NCBI GenBank assembly: GCA_937983065.1
Contig: CALKAL010000081.1
Location: 1 to 34,206 of the forward strand
Origin: an uncultured Bacillaceae bacterium
GTDB taxonomy: Bacteria; Bacillota; Bacilli; Bacillales; Alkalibacillaceae
Direction of reading: 5' to 3'
Length of the DNA: 34,206 nt
Under the pieces are notes generated by a model. The model searched no databases, was not told the origin of the DNA, and was given only the letters and a program-made list of their open reading frames with translations. A program made the position numbers and the translations under genes. Shown here piece after piece: positions 7,923-15,525 of this stretch (position 1 is the stretch's first letter; every line of letters begins with the position of its first letter).

Positions 7923-8441
7923 ATGAAAAAAATGACATACGGCATTGCTATCTTTCCATCCAAAGAAATTCAGGACCTTGCAAATTCCTACCGTATGAGG
8001 TACGACCCAGCCTACGAAAAAATACCGCCGCATATTACATTAAAAGAACGCTTTCAAGCTACAAATGAAGAGATCGAGGCAATGATTGACGTGATGAATG
8101 AGCTTGTAGAAGATATGGAACCTTTTGAAATTGAGATTAATAAAGTAAGCTCATTTAGTCCCGTCACTAACACGGTTTATTTAAAAGTAAATCCTCACGA
8201 ACAGTTAACGTATTTAAATGATCAATTACATCAAGGTGTTTTTCCTTCTAATCGAAAATTTTCCTTCGTCCCACATATTACGATTAGTCAAGACTTATCA
8301 GACGATGAATTTTCTGATGTGTACGGCAGCTTAAGAATGCTAACCTTCGACTTAAAGGATGTCGTGGATCGTTTCCAATTGTTATACCAGCTCGAAAACG
8401 GTTCATGGACGGTACATGAAACATTTAAATTCGGTGAGTAA
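7923..8441 (+). CDS. yjcG: YjcG family 2H phosphoesterase
   Basis: This 172-residue cytoplasmic protein belongs to the 2H phosphoesterase superfamily (RNA ligase/2'-5' RNA cyclic phosphodiesterase-like). Both signature motifs are present: H37-I-T39 in PPHITLKERF and H118-I-T120 in FVPHITISQDL. The length is essentially that of B. subtilis YjcG. The natural substrate of YjcG is not established. GGAGGG lies 6 nt before the ATG. The stop is 3 nt before the start of yjcF, so the two are co-translated. Confidence 0.92.
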   Translation: MKKMTYGIAIFPSKEIQDLANSYRMRYDPAYEKIPPHITLKERFQATNEEIEAMIDVMNELVEDMEPFEIEINKVSSFSPVTNTVYLKVNPHEQLTYLNDQLHQGVFPSNRKFSFVPHITISQDLSDDEFSDVYGSLRMLTFDLKDVVDRFQLLYQLENGSWTVHETFKFGE

Positions 8442-8444
8442 AAG

Positions 8445-8873
8445 ATGAATATCGTTAAAGTTACGACAAAGCAACAATTGGATGAAGCATTCAACATTAG
8501 AAAAATTGTTTTCATTGACGAACAAAACGTACCACCTCATTTAGAAATGGATGAATATGATGACGAAGCGATTCATTTTGTCGGTTATGATGAAAAGGAT
8601 GAACCAATTGCCGCGAGTCGCCTTCGATTTATTGATGAATGGGGAAAACTAGAACGGATTTGTGTATTAAAAGAACATCGAGGGAAAAATTACGGGAAAG
8701 CTCTTATTGAAAAAATGGAAGATTATTTGATTCAACAAGGCGTTAAAAAAGCAAAACTAAATGCACAAAGCTATGCTGAAAACTTTTATGAAAAACTCGG
8801 TTATAAAACAATATCTAAACCATTTATAGATGCTGGAATCCTTCACATTACAATGGTAAAAGAGTTAAGCTGA
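8445..8873 (+). CDS. yjcF: YjcF family GNAT N-acetyltransferase
   Basis: This 142-residue protein has the GNAT fold, which transfers an acetyl group from acetyl-CoA to an amine. The acetyl-CoA-binding motif is visible as LERICVLKEHRGKNYGKAL (about 67-85), containing the R-G-x-x-x-G-K/A loop; motif B includes LNAQSYAENFYEKLGY. The FNIRKIVFIDEQNVP start is typical of the ElaA/YjcF group. The substrate is unknown. It is coupled to yjcG, and its ribosome binding site (GGTGAG) lies inside the end of that gene. The stop codon forms part of the downstream terminator stem. Confidence 0.92.
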   Translation: MNIVKVTTKQQLDEAFNIRKIVFIDEQNVPPHLEMDEYDDEAIHFVGYDEKDEPIAASRLRFIDEWGKLERICVLKEHRGKNYGKALIEKMEDYLIQQGVKKAKLNAQSYAENFYEKLGYKTISKPFIDAGILHITMVKELS

Positions 8874-8892
8874 CATTTGTCAGCTTTTTTTA
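8868..8892 (+). terminator. Terminator of the yjcG-yjcF operon
   Basis: AGCTGAC pairs with GTCAGCT around a 4-nt loop, followed by seven T. It overlaps the yjcF stop codon at 8871-8873. Confidence 0.9.
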
Positions 8893-9013
8893 TCATTAGA
8901 CGGCAGAGGAACCCTTCTCAAAACACCTTAGTATTTAGGTGAGAGTAGTTCATGGCGTATGCACGTCTCATCTTTTGACCATAATAGTGAAAAAATGTTT
9001 AAGGATGATCAGC

Positions 9014-9685
9014 ATGGATTTTGTAAGAATCACAGTTGAAACATTTGTAGGATTTGCTGCTCTTTTCGCGATTACGAAAGTATTAGGTAAAACACAAATA
9101 TCACAAATTACGCCGTTTGATTTCATTTCCGCTCTTATCTTAGGTGAACTAGTCGGGAATGCTTTGTTTGACCCTGATGTTGGTTTTTCAATGATTTTAT
9201 ATGCGATTTTTTTATGGGGACTACTTATCTATTGTATTGAATTAATTACCCAAAAATACCGCAGAACGAGGGCATTTTTAGAAGGGGCTCCTTCTATCGT
9301 CATTAGAAAGGGCAAATTACAACGTGACGTTTTAAATAAGATTAAATTAGATTTGAATCAACTTTTGTATTTATTACGGGATAAGGATGTTTTCTCATTA
9401 CGGGAAGTGGAATATGCTATTTTGGAAACAAATGGATCTATTAGTGTTCTTAAAAAACATATTTATCAAACACCTGATTACCAATTTTTTAACGCCACGC
9501 CTAAACCAATTTATTTACCGACGACAGTCATTTCAGATGGTGAATTCATTGAGGAAAATATCGATGAAACAGAAATTAGTAAGGAACAAATTATAAATGA
9601 AGTAGAACAACAAGGGTTAAAAGTAGAAGATGTAATGTATGCAGAATGGGATAAAGAGAACGGATTATATATTATGCCTATATGA
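9014..9685 (+). CDS. DUF421 (YetF/YkjA-type) membrane protein
   Basis: With the ATG at 9014 the protein has 223 residues. AAGGATG lies 7 nt before it; a GTG at 8939 in frame lacks a binding site and would add an unlikely hydrophilic leader. Three hydrophobic segments fill the first about 80 residues, including the conserved T-P-F-D-F-I-S-A-L-I-L-G-E-L-x-G-N stretch. The cytoplasmic DUF421 domain follows, with G-A-P-S-I-V-I-R-K-G-K-L, then L-D-L-N-Q-L-L-Y-L-L-R and E-V-E-Y-A-I-L-E-T-N-G. Members are widespread in spore formers; the biochemical function is not established, though some homologues influence spore or germinant-related processes. It appears to be transcribed alone. Confidence 0.88.
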   Translation: MDFVRITVETFVGFAALFAITKVLGKTQISQITPFDFISALILGELVGNALFDPDVGFSMILYAIFLWGLLIYCIELITQKYRRTRAFLEGAPSIVIRKGKLQRDVLNKIKLDLNQLLYLLRDKDVFSLREVEYAILETNGSISVLKKHIYQTPDYQFFNATPKPIYLPTTVISDGEFIEENIDETEISKEQIINEVEQQGLKVEDVMYAEWDKENGLYIMPI

Positions 9686-9695
9686 AAATTTAGAG

Positions 9696-9735
9696 GGGCA
9701 AGGTTGATTATTGGTAATCATCCTTGCCCTATTTT
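9696..9735 (+). terminator. Terminator between the DUF421 gene and the convergent MBL hydrolase gene
   Basis: GGGCAAGG-T-TGATTA pairs with TAATCA-T-CCTTGCCC around a TTGG loop, 14 bp with one T-T mismatch, followed by TATTTTATTT on the plus strand. The minus-strand side is less T-rich (CTCTAAATTTTC), so it may act weakly for the opposing gene too. Confidence 0.85.
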
Positions 9736-10625
9736 ATTTGAAACATCCAACATTGATGTTGAATGTCATGCTCTATTTTTCCTTCGTTAATCAACAAAAT
9801 AATGTATGCCGTAATCGCGGTTTTGATGAGTAGAAATTGCGATAGCTCCTTCGTCTCAACATTCATTTCATCACACATCTTTTTAATCAGTTGTTCATGC
9901 GTAATACCTTCTGGATGAGCTCCAATTATATTAAACAATCTATGAGCAATCATCTCGTGATATTCTATATTTTTTTGAATTGTATTTTTATAGTTTACTT
10001 CAAACAATCCATGTCCAGGTACAGCCCCATCACATGAAATATTCAACAATTTTTTTAAGCTTTGGATTGTATTTTTTGCATCAGTGATATACGGGATTTT
10101 GTGGTCGTATAATTGTCCTATTCCAAAATAACTATCTGCTGCAAATAAAATTCCATTTACAAGTACAGCAAGTTGATTATAACTATGCCCCTTTGTTTTA
10201 ATGAATTCCAAATCAAATTGGTCGATTGTTTGTCTACCTTCTTCGACGATTATATCCACTTCAACTGGGGTTCCTTCCAAAAATTTGTTTCGTAATTCAG
10301 GTAGGGGCTCGTTGCCAGAAAACAAATAAATAGGTTCAAGAATGGGATGGGCTAAAATAACTGATTCAAATTGAGGGGCAATCACTTTAACATCATAAGC
10401 TTCCTTCAAATAATGAGCCCCGCCGTAATGGTCTGCATGAGCATGGGTAATAAATAAATGAGTAATCGGCAAATGATTTTCTTCTAATTGCCTGACGACT
10501 TTACGGATAGAAGATTTATCAATTCCCGCATCAATCATTAACCCTTCATTTCCTTTATGAACATAGCCAATATTAACTCGACTTTCAAAAACATACGTTG
10601 ATTCATTGAGTTGAACTAAGGTCAC
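9729..10625 (-). CDS. MBL-fold metallo-hydrolase
   Basis: This 298-residue protein is of the metallo-beta-lactamase superfamily. The metal-binding signature H-x-H-x-D-H is at 61-66 (HAHADH), followed by a later His in KGHSYNQLAV, an Asp in LFAADSYFG and a His in VPGHG, giving the complete dinuclear metal site. The C-terminal about 80 residues look like a helical, winged-helix-like extension common in glyoxalase-II-related hydrolases of unknown substrate. The start is GTG at 10625, preceded by AAAGGAG at 8-nt spacing; an ATG overlapping it is in another frame and stops at once. The substrate cannot be assigned. Confidence 0.88.
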   Translation of the reverse strand: MTLVQLNESTYVFESRVNIGYVHKGNEGLMIDAGIDKSSIRKVVRQLEENHLPITHLFITHAHADHYGGAHYLKEAYDVKVIAPQFESVILAHPILEPIYLFSGNEPLPELRNKFLEGTPVEVDIIVEEGRQTIDQFDLEFIKTKGHSYNQLAVLVNGILFAADSYFGIGQLYDHKIPYITDAKNTIQSLKKLLNISCDGAVPGHGLFEVNYKNTIQKNIEYHEMIAHRLFNIIGAHPEGITHEQLIKKMCDEMNVETKELSQFLLIKTAITAYIILLINEGKIEHDIQHQCWMFQIK

Positions 10626-10649
10626 ATCGTTTGACTCCTTTAAAATAGT

Positions 10650-10847
10650 TTAAATCCTTTCATTCACGTAACGGCCTTTCAATATCATATCTTTCGGAAA
10701 ATGATCTCGACTCATACTTGGATTAATGCCTTTAAAATTAACACGATTTACTTTTTGCAAATGAAGTTTAGCTGGACTCATTTTTTCAATATTTCTTATT
10801 TGATATTGATTGTATGAATGGTTTTGAACTGGTGCAATATAACCCAT
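10650..10847 (-). CDS. Small hypothetical protein (65 aa)
   Basis: I do not recognise a family. The start is ATG at 10847, with AAGGAG 8 nt before it; the longer frame to 10865 has no binding site. The protein begins MGYIAPVQNHSYNQYQIR and is basic and hydrophilic, without membrane segments. It lies just upstream of the MBL hydrolase gene on the same strand (24-nt gap), so they may be cotranscribed. The good ribosome binding site and codon use like that of its neighbours argue that it is real. Confidence 0.6.
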   Translation of the reverse strand: MGYIAPVQNHSYNQYQIRNIEKMSPAKLHLQKVNRVNFKGINPSMSRDHFPKDMILKGRYVNERI

Positions 10848-10897
10848 AAGATCAACTCCTTCCAAAGCAGATTAACTATTTATTATACTATTCCCTT

Positions 10898-11101
10898 TCA
10901 ATCATTTGATTCAAACCAATTTCCGATATCGTTCATTAATTTGTCTAAATTTTGTTCTCCATCTTCTAATACCTTTCCCCAAGCATTAAATGTTTCCGTT
11001 TCCTCGTTATACTTTTGTTCAGGGGATTTTCCGATTTCTATTAAAAATTTCTCCAAATGATTCATCCACTTACTTATATTATTTGACACCGCTTCAATCA
11101 A
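10898..11101 (-). CDS. Small hypothetical protein (about 67 aa)
   Basis: This acidic, probably helical protein has three Trp residues spaced along it and no membrane segment or Cys. I do not recognise it. AAAAGGAG lies immediately before the TTG at 11101, which is too close; the true start could be the GTG four codons further on, although its spacing is then long (12 nt). The reading frame looks more protein-like than the overlapping plus-strand frames. It lies 50 nt upstream of the 65-residue gene, on the same strand. Confidence 0.45.
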   Translation of the reverse strand: MIEAVSNNISKWMNHLEKFLIEIGKSPEQKYNEETETFNAWGKVLEDGEQNLDKLMNDIGNWFESND

Positions 11102-11275
11102 CTCCTTTTAAGTATACGTATGAATTTTACACACCGTACTATTGGATGAATATGTACAAAATAAAAAACTTCAGTCTGTTAAGTGACGATTAAAGAACTC
11201 TAGCAAAAGCACGGGACCTAGCGTGTTTGACATAAACTAATTAAAGCGTATGACTGCCAGACTCGAGTTTTACCT

Positions 11276-11307
11276 AAAAAAAAGAACTCGCAACTGAATA
11301 CGAGTTC
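11276..11307 (-). terminator. Terminator of the 73-aa coat-cluster gene
   Basis: GAACTCG pairs with CGAGTTC (10-nt loop), and the minus strand continues TTCTTTTTTTTAGG. It lies directly after the stop at 11317. Confidence 0.8.
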
Positions 11308-11316
11308 GTTAGTTTA

Positions 11317-11538
11317 TTATAACCAAAAAAATGGTGGCCTTCTTCTTTCGGATTTCTCCTCTTCATCTTCTGATTGCTCGTTTTCGCTTTTAGGTGTTTC
11401 TTGATTTTCTTCTCCTTCTTCTCGTCGACGTCGTGGACCAAAAAAAGGATCAACGGGTCTTCTAGATGGCTCAAACCGAACATTATCTGCTTTTATGACT
11501 AAATCTTTCACATGGATCACTTTCTTTTGTTCTGACAT
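11317..11538 (-). CDS. Small charged protein in the coat cluster, possible spore-coat component (73 aa)
   Basis: The start is ATG at 11538, with AAGGAG at 8-nt spacing; an upstream in-frame ATG at 11559 has no suitable site. The protein begins MSEQKKVIHVKDLVIKADNV, then has F-E-P-S-R-R-P-V-D-P-F-F-G-P-R-R-R, an acidic Glu/Asn/Ser-rich middle, and ends in RRRPPFFWL. Its low-complexity, charge-segregated make-up and its position, divergent from cotZ and near a cotO-like gene, suggest a spore surface role. This is inference from context; I do not recognise a named family. Confidence 0.6.
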   Translation of the reverse strand: MSEQKKVIHVKDLVIKADNVRFEPSRRPVDPFFGPRRRREEGEENQETPKSENEQSEDEEEKSERRRPPFFWL

Positions 11539-11655
11539 CCTCTCCACTCCTTTCATCAAGGTTACGATATTAGTATATTCAAACTACATAATTGAGAATG
11601 GTCAAATGTCCTTGTTTAAAAATTGTTTTAATCAATAATCATAAACATTTGCCCA

Positions 11656-11683
11656 CACTCTGCCATGATAAATGCATACGTTA
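11656..11683 (+). promoter_or_regulatory. Probable sigma-K promoter of cotZ
   Basis: CACT at 11656-11659, 15 nt, then CATACGTTA at 11675-11683 preceded by G matches the sigma-K consensus (mACm, gCATAnnnTA). It lies 46 nt before the cotZ start. Coat genes of this family are transcribed by sigma-K RNA polymerase in the mother cell. Confidence 0.65.
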
Positions 11684-11729
11684 TTAACGAACGTAAAAAG
11701 GTCAACAGACTAGAAAGGAGAATGGTTTT

Positions 11730-12179
11730 ATGTCTTGTCGAGGGAAAGACCATACTGAAAATTGTGTTTGCGATATTTTAAGAGAAATTGTCGCGGCACA
11801 GCGGGATATTGTAGATGACTGTGATGTCGGCTGTGAGCAGTCCATTCAAGACCTTTTAGGAGATACTTCTACACCGAATAATTTAGATACTGTCCCTGTT
11901 CTTCTATATTGTGAGTGTGATCCATTCAAAGGTTACGGAGTGAAGGATAACGAAAGTAACACTGTTTTTTCAAGTTTCTTCTTTAGAGTAAGAAGTGTCG
12001 ATGATGACTGCTGTGCTGTCTTAGAATTGTTACGTGACCCTAATGAAACAGCTCATAATTTCCAAGAGCCAACAAATCAAAAAGTTGGAAATTTAAGAAC
12101 GACAGGTGTTTGTATTAATGTCGATTTGAAATGCTTCTGCCACGTAACATGCCTCCCAGCAACACGTGCTATTTATTAA
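11730..12179 (+). CDS. cotZ: Spore coat protein CotZ (CotY/CotZ family)
   Basis: This 149-residue, cysteine-rich structural protein belongs to the outer coat/crust. Cys residues are spread along the chain (for example NCVCDIL, DDCDVGC, LYCECDPF, DDDCCAVL, VCINVDLKCFCHVTCLP), the basis of disulfide cross-linking in this family. The length matches B. subtilis CotZ (about 148) rather than the longer CotY. In B. subtilis CotZ anchors the spore crust. GAAAGGAG stands before the ATG, and a sigma-K-like promoter lies upstream. In B. subtilis it sits in the cotVWXYZ cluster; here only one CotY/CotZ copy is visible, with a CotO-like gene converging on it. Confidence 0.93.
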   Translation: MSCRGKDHTENCVCDILREIVAAQRDIVDDCDVGCEQSIQDLLGDTSTPNNLDTVPVLLYCECDPFKGYGVKDNESNTVFSSFFFRVRSVDDDCCAVLELLRDPNETAHNFQEPTNQKVGNLRTTGVCINVDLKCFCHVTCLPATRAIY

Positions 12180-12186
12180 TATGAAA

Positions 12187-12244
12187 AAAGGTGCCCTATC
12201 TAAACTGAGTTAGCCTAGTTTCAGTTTAAAAGGGCACCATTTTT
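12187..12244. terminator. Bidirectional terminator between cotZ and the cotO-like gene
   Basis: GGTGCCCT pairs with AGGGCACC and inside it AAACTG pairs with CAGTTT. Six T follow on the plus strand and six T on the minus strand (CCTTTTTTCAT), between two converging genes. Confidence 0.88.
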
Positions 12245-12250
12245 TAGATT

Positions 12251-12655
12251 TTAAAAGCCAACGAGCAATATTTCTTGAATATCTTCTTTATTGATTCGAA
12301 TTCGTCTTCGTAAATGTACTAACTGTAATTCGACTGACGTATCATCATAAGATTCAACCGTACCATTATAAGACGTTTCATTCGTAATAATTTTGCATTT
12401 CAATTTCGGTAATATACCCGTTGATTCCGTCAAATAGTCAAGTTTTTCATCAATCGTCTTTTCATGAAAACGACTTGTCTTTTCACCTTTTTCTAAAGAA
12501 GCTTCAGTCTCGTCAATTTCTTTTTCCGCTGTTTCTTGATTATGATTATCTGAATCAAATTGATGATAATAATACGATTGCGCTTTTAATGTTAAATTTG
12601 GTTCCGTTCTCTGAGCAATAAATAAAATTGGAGGATTCGTTAAAGATTCTTTCAT
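12251..12655 (-). CDS. cotO: CotO-like spore coat protein, short form
   Basis: This 134-residue protein resembles the CotO coat morphogenetic family. The N-terminus has P-P-I-L-F-I-A-Q, matching the P-L-x-Y-I-A-Q start of CotO; the C-terminal about 50 residues (PKLKCKI, then YNGTVESYDD and EDIQEILLVGF) match the conserved family ending. The middle is acidic and variable. B. subtilis CotO is longer (about 227 residues from memory), so the linker is shortened here. CotO controls outer coat and crust assembly and is next to cotZ in B. subtilis, as it is here. A sigma-K-like promoter lies upstream. Confidence 0.75.
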   Translation of the reverse strand: MKESLTNPPILFIAQRTEPNLTLKAQSYYYHQFDSDNHNQETAEKEIDETEASLEKGEKTSRFHEKTIDEKLDYLTESTGILPKLKCKIITNETSYNGTVESYDDTSVELQLVHLRRRIRINKEDIQEILLVGF

Positions 12656-12685
12656 TCCGCTTGACCCCTTTCAATCAGTCTAACT

Positions 12686-12713
12686 TATCATATGCATCAA
12701 CAACTAAACGTGT
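12686..12713 (-). promoter_or_regulatory. Probable sigma-K promoter of the cotO-like gene
   Basis: On the minus strand ACAC, 15 nt, then CATATGATA preceded by G fits the sigma-K consensus fully. The spacing is the same as in the cotZ promoter. It lies 31 nt before the start codon. Confidence 0.65.
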
Positions 12714-12765
12714 TCGAATGCCTAAGTGTAAACGTTCCATTGAAAGGTTCGCATAAACACGATTC

Positions 12766-14151
12766 TCAAATTAATAGCTCCATAAACGTCGTCGCCATGC
12801 TGAAATAAATTAATACTGAAATAATATCGTTAATCGTCGTAATAAAAGGTCCACTTGCCACAGCTGGGTCAATTTTCATTTTGTGCATTAAAAGTGGAAG
12901 TAGCGTTCCAGCAATGGTTGCAACGATTAAAGATAACGTAATTGCTGTTGCAACAATGAGGCCTAAATACATCCCACTTTCGAGCGTATCACCCGAAAAT
13001 AAACGCCAGCAAATGACGATAATAAAAACGATAATACCACAAGTAATTCCTGTAATCATTCCCGTCTTCGTTTCTCTGAACAAACGCTTGTTGACCCCTT
13101 CGTTAAAGGCATCCCCAGTTGCAATTCCTCGAACGGTAACAGCTAATGCTTGCGTTCCAGTATTTCCTGCCATCCCTGCAATTAATGGGATAAAAACCGC
13201 CAAAATAGGTACGGCATCTAATGTACTTTCGAATGTACCTATTAAGCTTGCTGTAATCATACCTAAAAAGAGTAACACAATTAGCCAAGGTAACCTCTTT
13301 TTAGCAGCATCAAGGGCGTTACTGTCAATTTGATCGACATCGATTACCGCAGCTAGTTTTGAATAGTCATCACTTGCTTCTTCATCAATAACGTCTAAAA
13401 TATCATCGACTGTAATTATCCCAAGAATACGCTGTTTAAAATCAACGACAGGTAATGCTAAAAAATCGTAATCTCGCATTAATTTTGCAATTTCCTCTTG
13501 GTCATCACTTGCTTGTGCAAAAACGACTCGCTCACTCATTATACTTTCAATCGTTTCATCCTCATCAGTAATAATGAGCATTCTAAGTGTAATCACACCG
13601 ACTAATTTTTTTAAATGGTCAATAACGTATACATAATAAATACTTTCAGCTGCTGGTGCTTTCTCTTTAATATGCGCCATTGCTTCTTTAATCGTCATAT
13701 CTTTATTAACAGCAATATACTCTGTCGTCATAATACTTCCAGCTGTTTTCTCTTCATACTGGAGTAAGCTTCTTATATCTGCTGCTTCTTCACGGTTAAT
13801 TAACGCTAAATAACTAGCAATTTCTTCATTCTTAAAGGTATTTAAAATATCAACCGCGTCATCTGAAGACATGTTTTCTAATATATTCGCTGCATAAGTT
13901 GGGTCCATCTCTTTAATAATGAAACCGACATCTTCTATATCAAAAAACTCGATAATTTCAGCCATTTCTTGAGGAGATAAATACGTATATATTTTTAGAC
14001 GCTCATCTTCTGTTACATGTTCGAAAATGTTAAATTGTTCATACGGGTGTAAACTAAGAAATTGCTCCCGAAAAGATTCAATACTATCTTGAGCTAATAT
14101 ATTTTTTATTAAATTTAAAATGTTGTCAAAGGCTACATCATGCATATTCAC
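12766..14151 (-). CDS. mgtE: MgtE magnesium transporter
   Basis: This 461-residue Mg2+ channel/transporter acts in the cell membrane. In order it has a helical MgtE N-domain (about 20-120), two CBS domains (about 125-250; MTTEYIAVNKDMTIKEA and VVDFKQRILGIITVDDILDVI) and a five-helix membrane domain with the conserved R-L-P-W-L, G-M-A-G-N-T-G-T-Q and P-F-I-T-T-I-N-D elements. The GTG at 14151 is chosen because GAGGAGGG lies directly before it; the frame extends to 14202 without a better site. The promoter must lie in the short space to the divergent rodA gene, with a TATAAT at 14201-14206 (minus strand). There is no room for an M-box riboswitch, which controls mgtE in B. subtilis. Confidence 0.92.
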   Translation of the reverse strand: MNMHDVAFDNILNLIKNILAQDSIESFREQFLSLHPYEQFNIFEHVTEDERLKIYTYLSPQEMAEIIEFFDIEDVGFIIKEMDPTYAANILENMSSDDAVDILNTFKNEEIASYLALINREEAADIRSLLQYEEKTAGSIMTTEYIAVNKDMTIKEAMAHIKEKAPAAESIYYVYVIDHLKKLVGVITLRMLIITDEDETIESIMSERVVFAQASDDQEEIAKLMRDYDFLALPVVDFKQRILGIITVDDILDVIDEEASDDYSKLAAVIDVDQIDSNALDAAKKRLPWLIVLLFLGMITASLIGTFESTLDAVPILAVFIPLIAGMAGNTGTQALAVTVRGIATGDAFNEGVNKRLFRETKTGMITGITCGIIVFIIVICWRLFSGDTLESGMYLGLIVATAITLSLIVATIAGTLLPLLMHKMKIDPAVASGPFITTINDIISVLIYFSMATTFMELLI

Positions 14152-14200
14152 AAGATCCCTCCTCAAATGGCGTTTTACAAAATTACCCTTCATGTTAATC

Positions 14201-14240
14201 ATTATAAACTATTTAAAATTAGTAAGGTTTAACGTATGAT
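14201..14240. promoter_or_regulatory. Divergent promoter region of mgtE and rodA
   Basis: Plus strand: TTTAAA at 14212-14217, 17 nt, TATGAT at 14235-14240, a plausible sigma-A promoter for rodA. Minus strand: a perfect TATAAT at 14201-14206 facing mgtE, with only a weak -35. Confidence 0.4.
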
Positions 14241-14274
14241 ATTAATATACTGCATTTTAGTTAGGGGACTGTCA

Positions 14275-15453
14275 ATGGACAACAATCAAAATAAACAACG
14301 ACTAGATACGTTTCTAATCGCCATTCTCATAGCCCTCGTGGCGATTAGTTGCTTTACTTTATATACATTAGACGATATTCTTCCTATTCATTATAAAAAC
14401 GCATATTTGAAACAGAGTGTTTGGTTCATCGTCGGAAGTATCGCGATTGCCTTCATTATGATCATTGATTTTGATCGATACAGAAAGCTTGCTTGGCCCC
14501 TTTATATTCTTGGAGTGGCCATGTTAGCTGGACTATTTTTTCTGCCCTGGGCGTGGGAAAATAACGGAGCAACAAGATGGTATCTAATCCCTGCATTAGG
14601 TAACCAAACGATTCAGCCATCTGAATTTATGAAAGTTTTCCTAGCTGTTACATTAGCACATGTTGTTGCTTCACACAACGAAAAGTGGACTAAAAAAGAT
14701 ATAAAATATGACCTTATTCTTTTAGCAAAAATTATTGGTTTAACATTGCCGCCACTTGCATTAATTGCGGTTCAACCGGATTTAGGATCAGCTCTAGTAA
14801 TCTTATCAATCGGGACGTTTGTTACGCTAATCTCTGGTGTTCGTTGGCGGACACTTATTACGCTATTTAGTGCTGCTGTACTCGTTATTTCAGTACTCGT
14901 CATATTATATTTTACGGCGACCGATTCCTTCATTCAATTTTTAGACGATATCGGATTCGGACATGTTGCCGACAGAATTTTAGCATGGCATGAACCTCAT
15001 CTTTATCAAGATAATTCGGCGATGCAGGCGATTAAATCAATGCTAGCAATTGGCTCTGGGCAATTGTTCGGAAAAGGCGTTATGGAATATCAAGTGCACA
15101 TACCTGAGCGACATACGGACATGATTTTTACGGCGATTGCTGAACAGTTCGGCTTCGTTGGCTCAAGTATTGTCATTATACTGTTCTTCTTATTAATTTA
15201 TCGAATTATTCAAATCGCCTTAGAGTGTAAAGAGCCATTTGGAACTTATCTTTGTGTTGGGATTGTTGGGATGTTCGCTTATCAAATCTTTCAAAATATC
15301 GGAATGTCAATTCAACTATTGCCAATTACAGGGCTTCCACTACCGTTTTTAAGCTATGGTGGGACCTCACTATTAGTTTATATGGCTGCAATAGGTTTAA
15401 TTTTAAATATCCGTTCTAGGCAAAAAACATATATGTTTGATTCAGAGGAATAA
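14275..15453 (+). CDS. rodA: SEDS peptidoglycan glycosyltransferase, RodA-type
   Basis: This 392-residue membrane protein has about ten helices and belongs to the SEDS family, which polymerises lipid II into glycan strands with a partner class B PBP. The ATG at 14275 follows AGGGG; the frame extends to 14236 without a site. Visible signatures are NNGATRWY, QPSEFMKVFLA, QPDLGSAL with the conserved Asp, the large extracellular loop with HIPERHTDMIFTAIAEQFG, and the ending LPITGLPLPFLSYGGTS. These, and the length, fit RodA (elongation) better than FtsW or SpoVE, but paralogue assignment without an alignment is uncertain. No PBP or mre gene is adjacent. Confidence 0.82.
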   Translation: MDNNQNKQRLDTFLIAILIALVAISCFTLYTLDDILPIHYKNAYLKQSVWFIVGSIAIAFIMIIDFDRYRKLAWPLYILGVAMLAGLFFLPWAWENNGATRWYLIPALGNQTIQPSEFMKVFLAVTLAHVVASHNEKWTKKDIKYDLILLAKIIGLTLPPLALIAVQPDLGSALVILSIGTFVTLISGVRWRTLITLFSAAVLVISVLVILYFTATDSFIQFLDDIGFGHVADRILAWHEPHLYQDNSAMQAIKSMLAIGSGQLFGKGVMEYQVHIPERHTDMIFTAIAEQFGFVGSSIVIILFFLLIYRIIQIALECKEPFGTYLCVGIVGMFAYQIFQNIGMSIQLLPITGLPLPFLSYGGTSLLVYMAAIGLILNIRSRQKTYMFDSEE

Positions 15454-15525
15454 ATTTTATGACTTGAAACTTTGTATAATTTAATAACGTATAAAGAGAA
15501 AGATTTTTAATAGGGGAGATTATAA

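Noticed and set aside
8939..9013. An upstream GTG start for the DUF421 protein
   Set aside because: No binding site precedes it, and the extra residues are hydrophilic and unlike the family; AAGGATG with ATG 9014 is better.
10818..11193. Two overlapping plus-strand frames (80 and 67 codons)
   Set aside because: They lie antisense to the small minus-strand genes, have no ribosome binding sites, and have Phe/Ser/Pro-rich sequence typical of shadow frames.
12881..13333. A 150-codon open frame on the plus strand within mgtE
   Set aside because: It lies antisense to the transmembrane part of mgtE, has no ribosome binding site, and its low-complexity sequence is what the reverse of a membrane domain gives.
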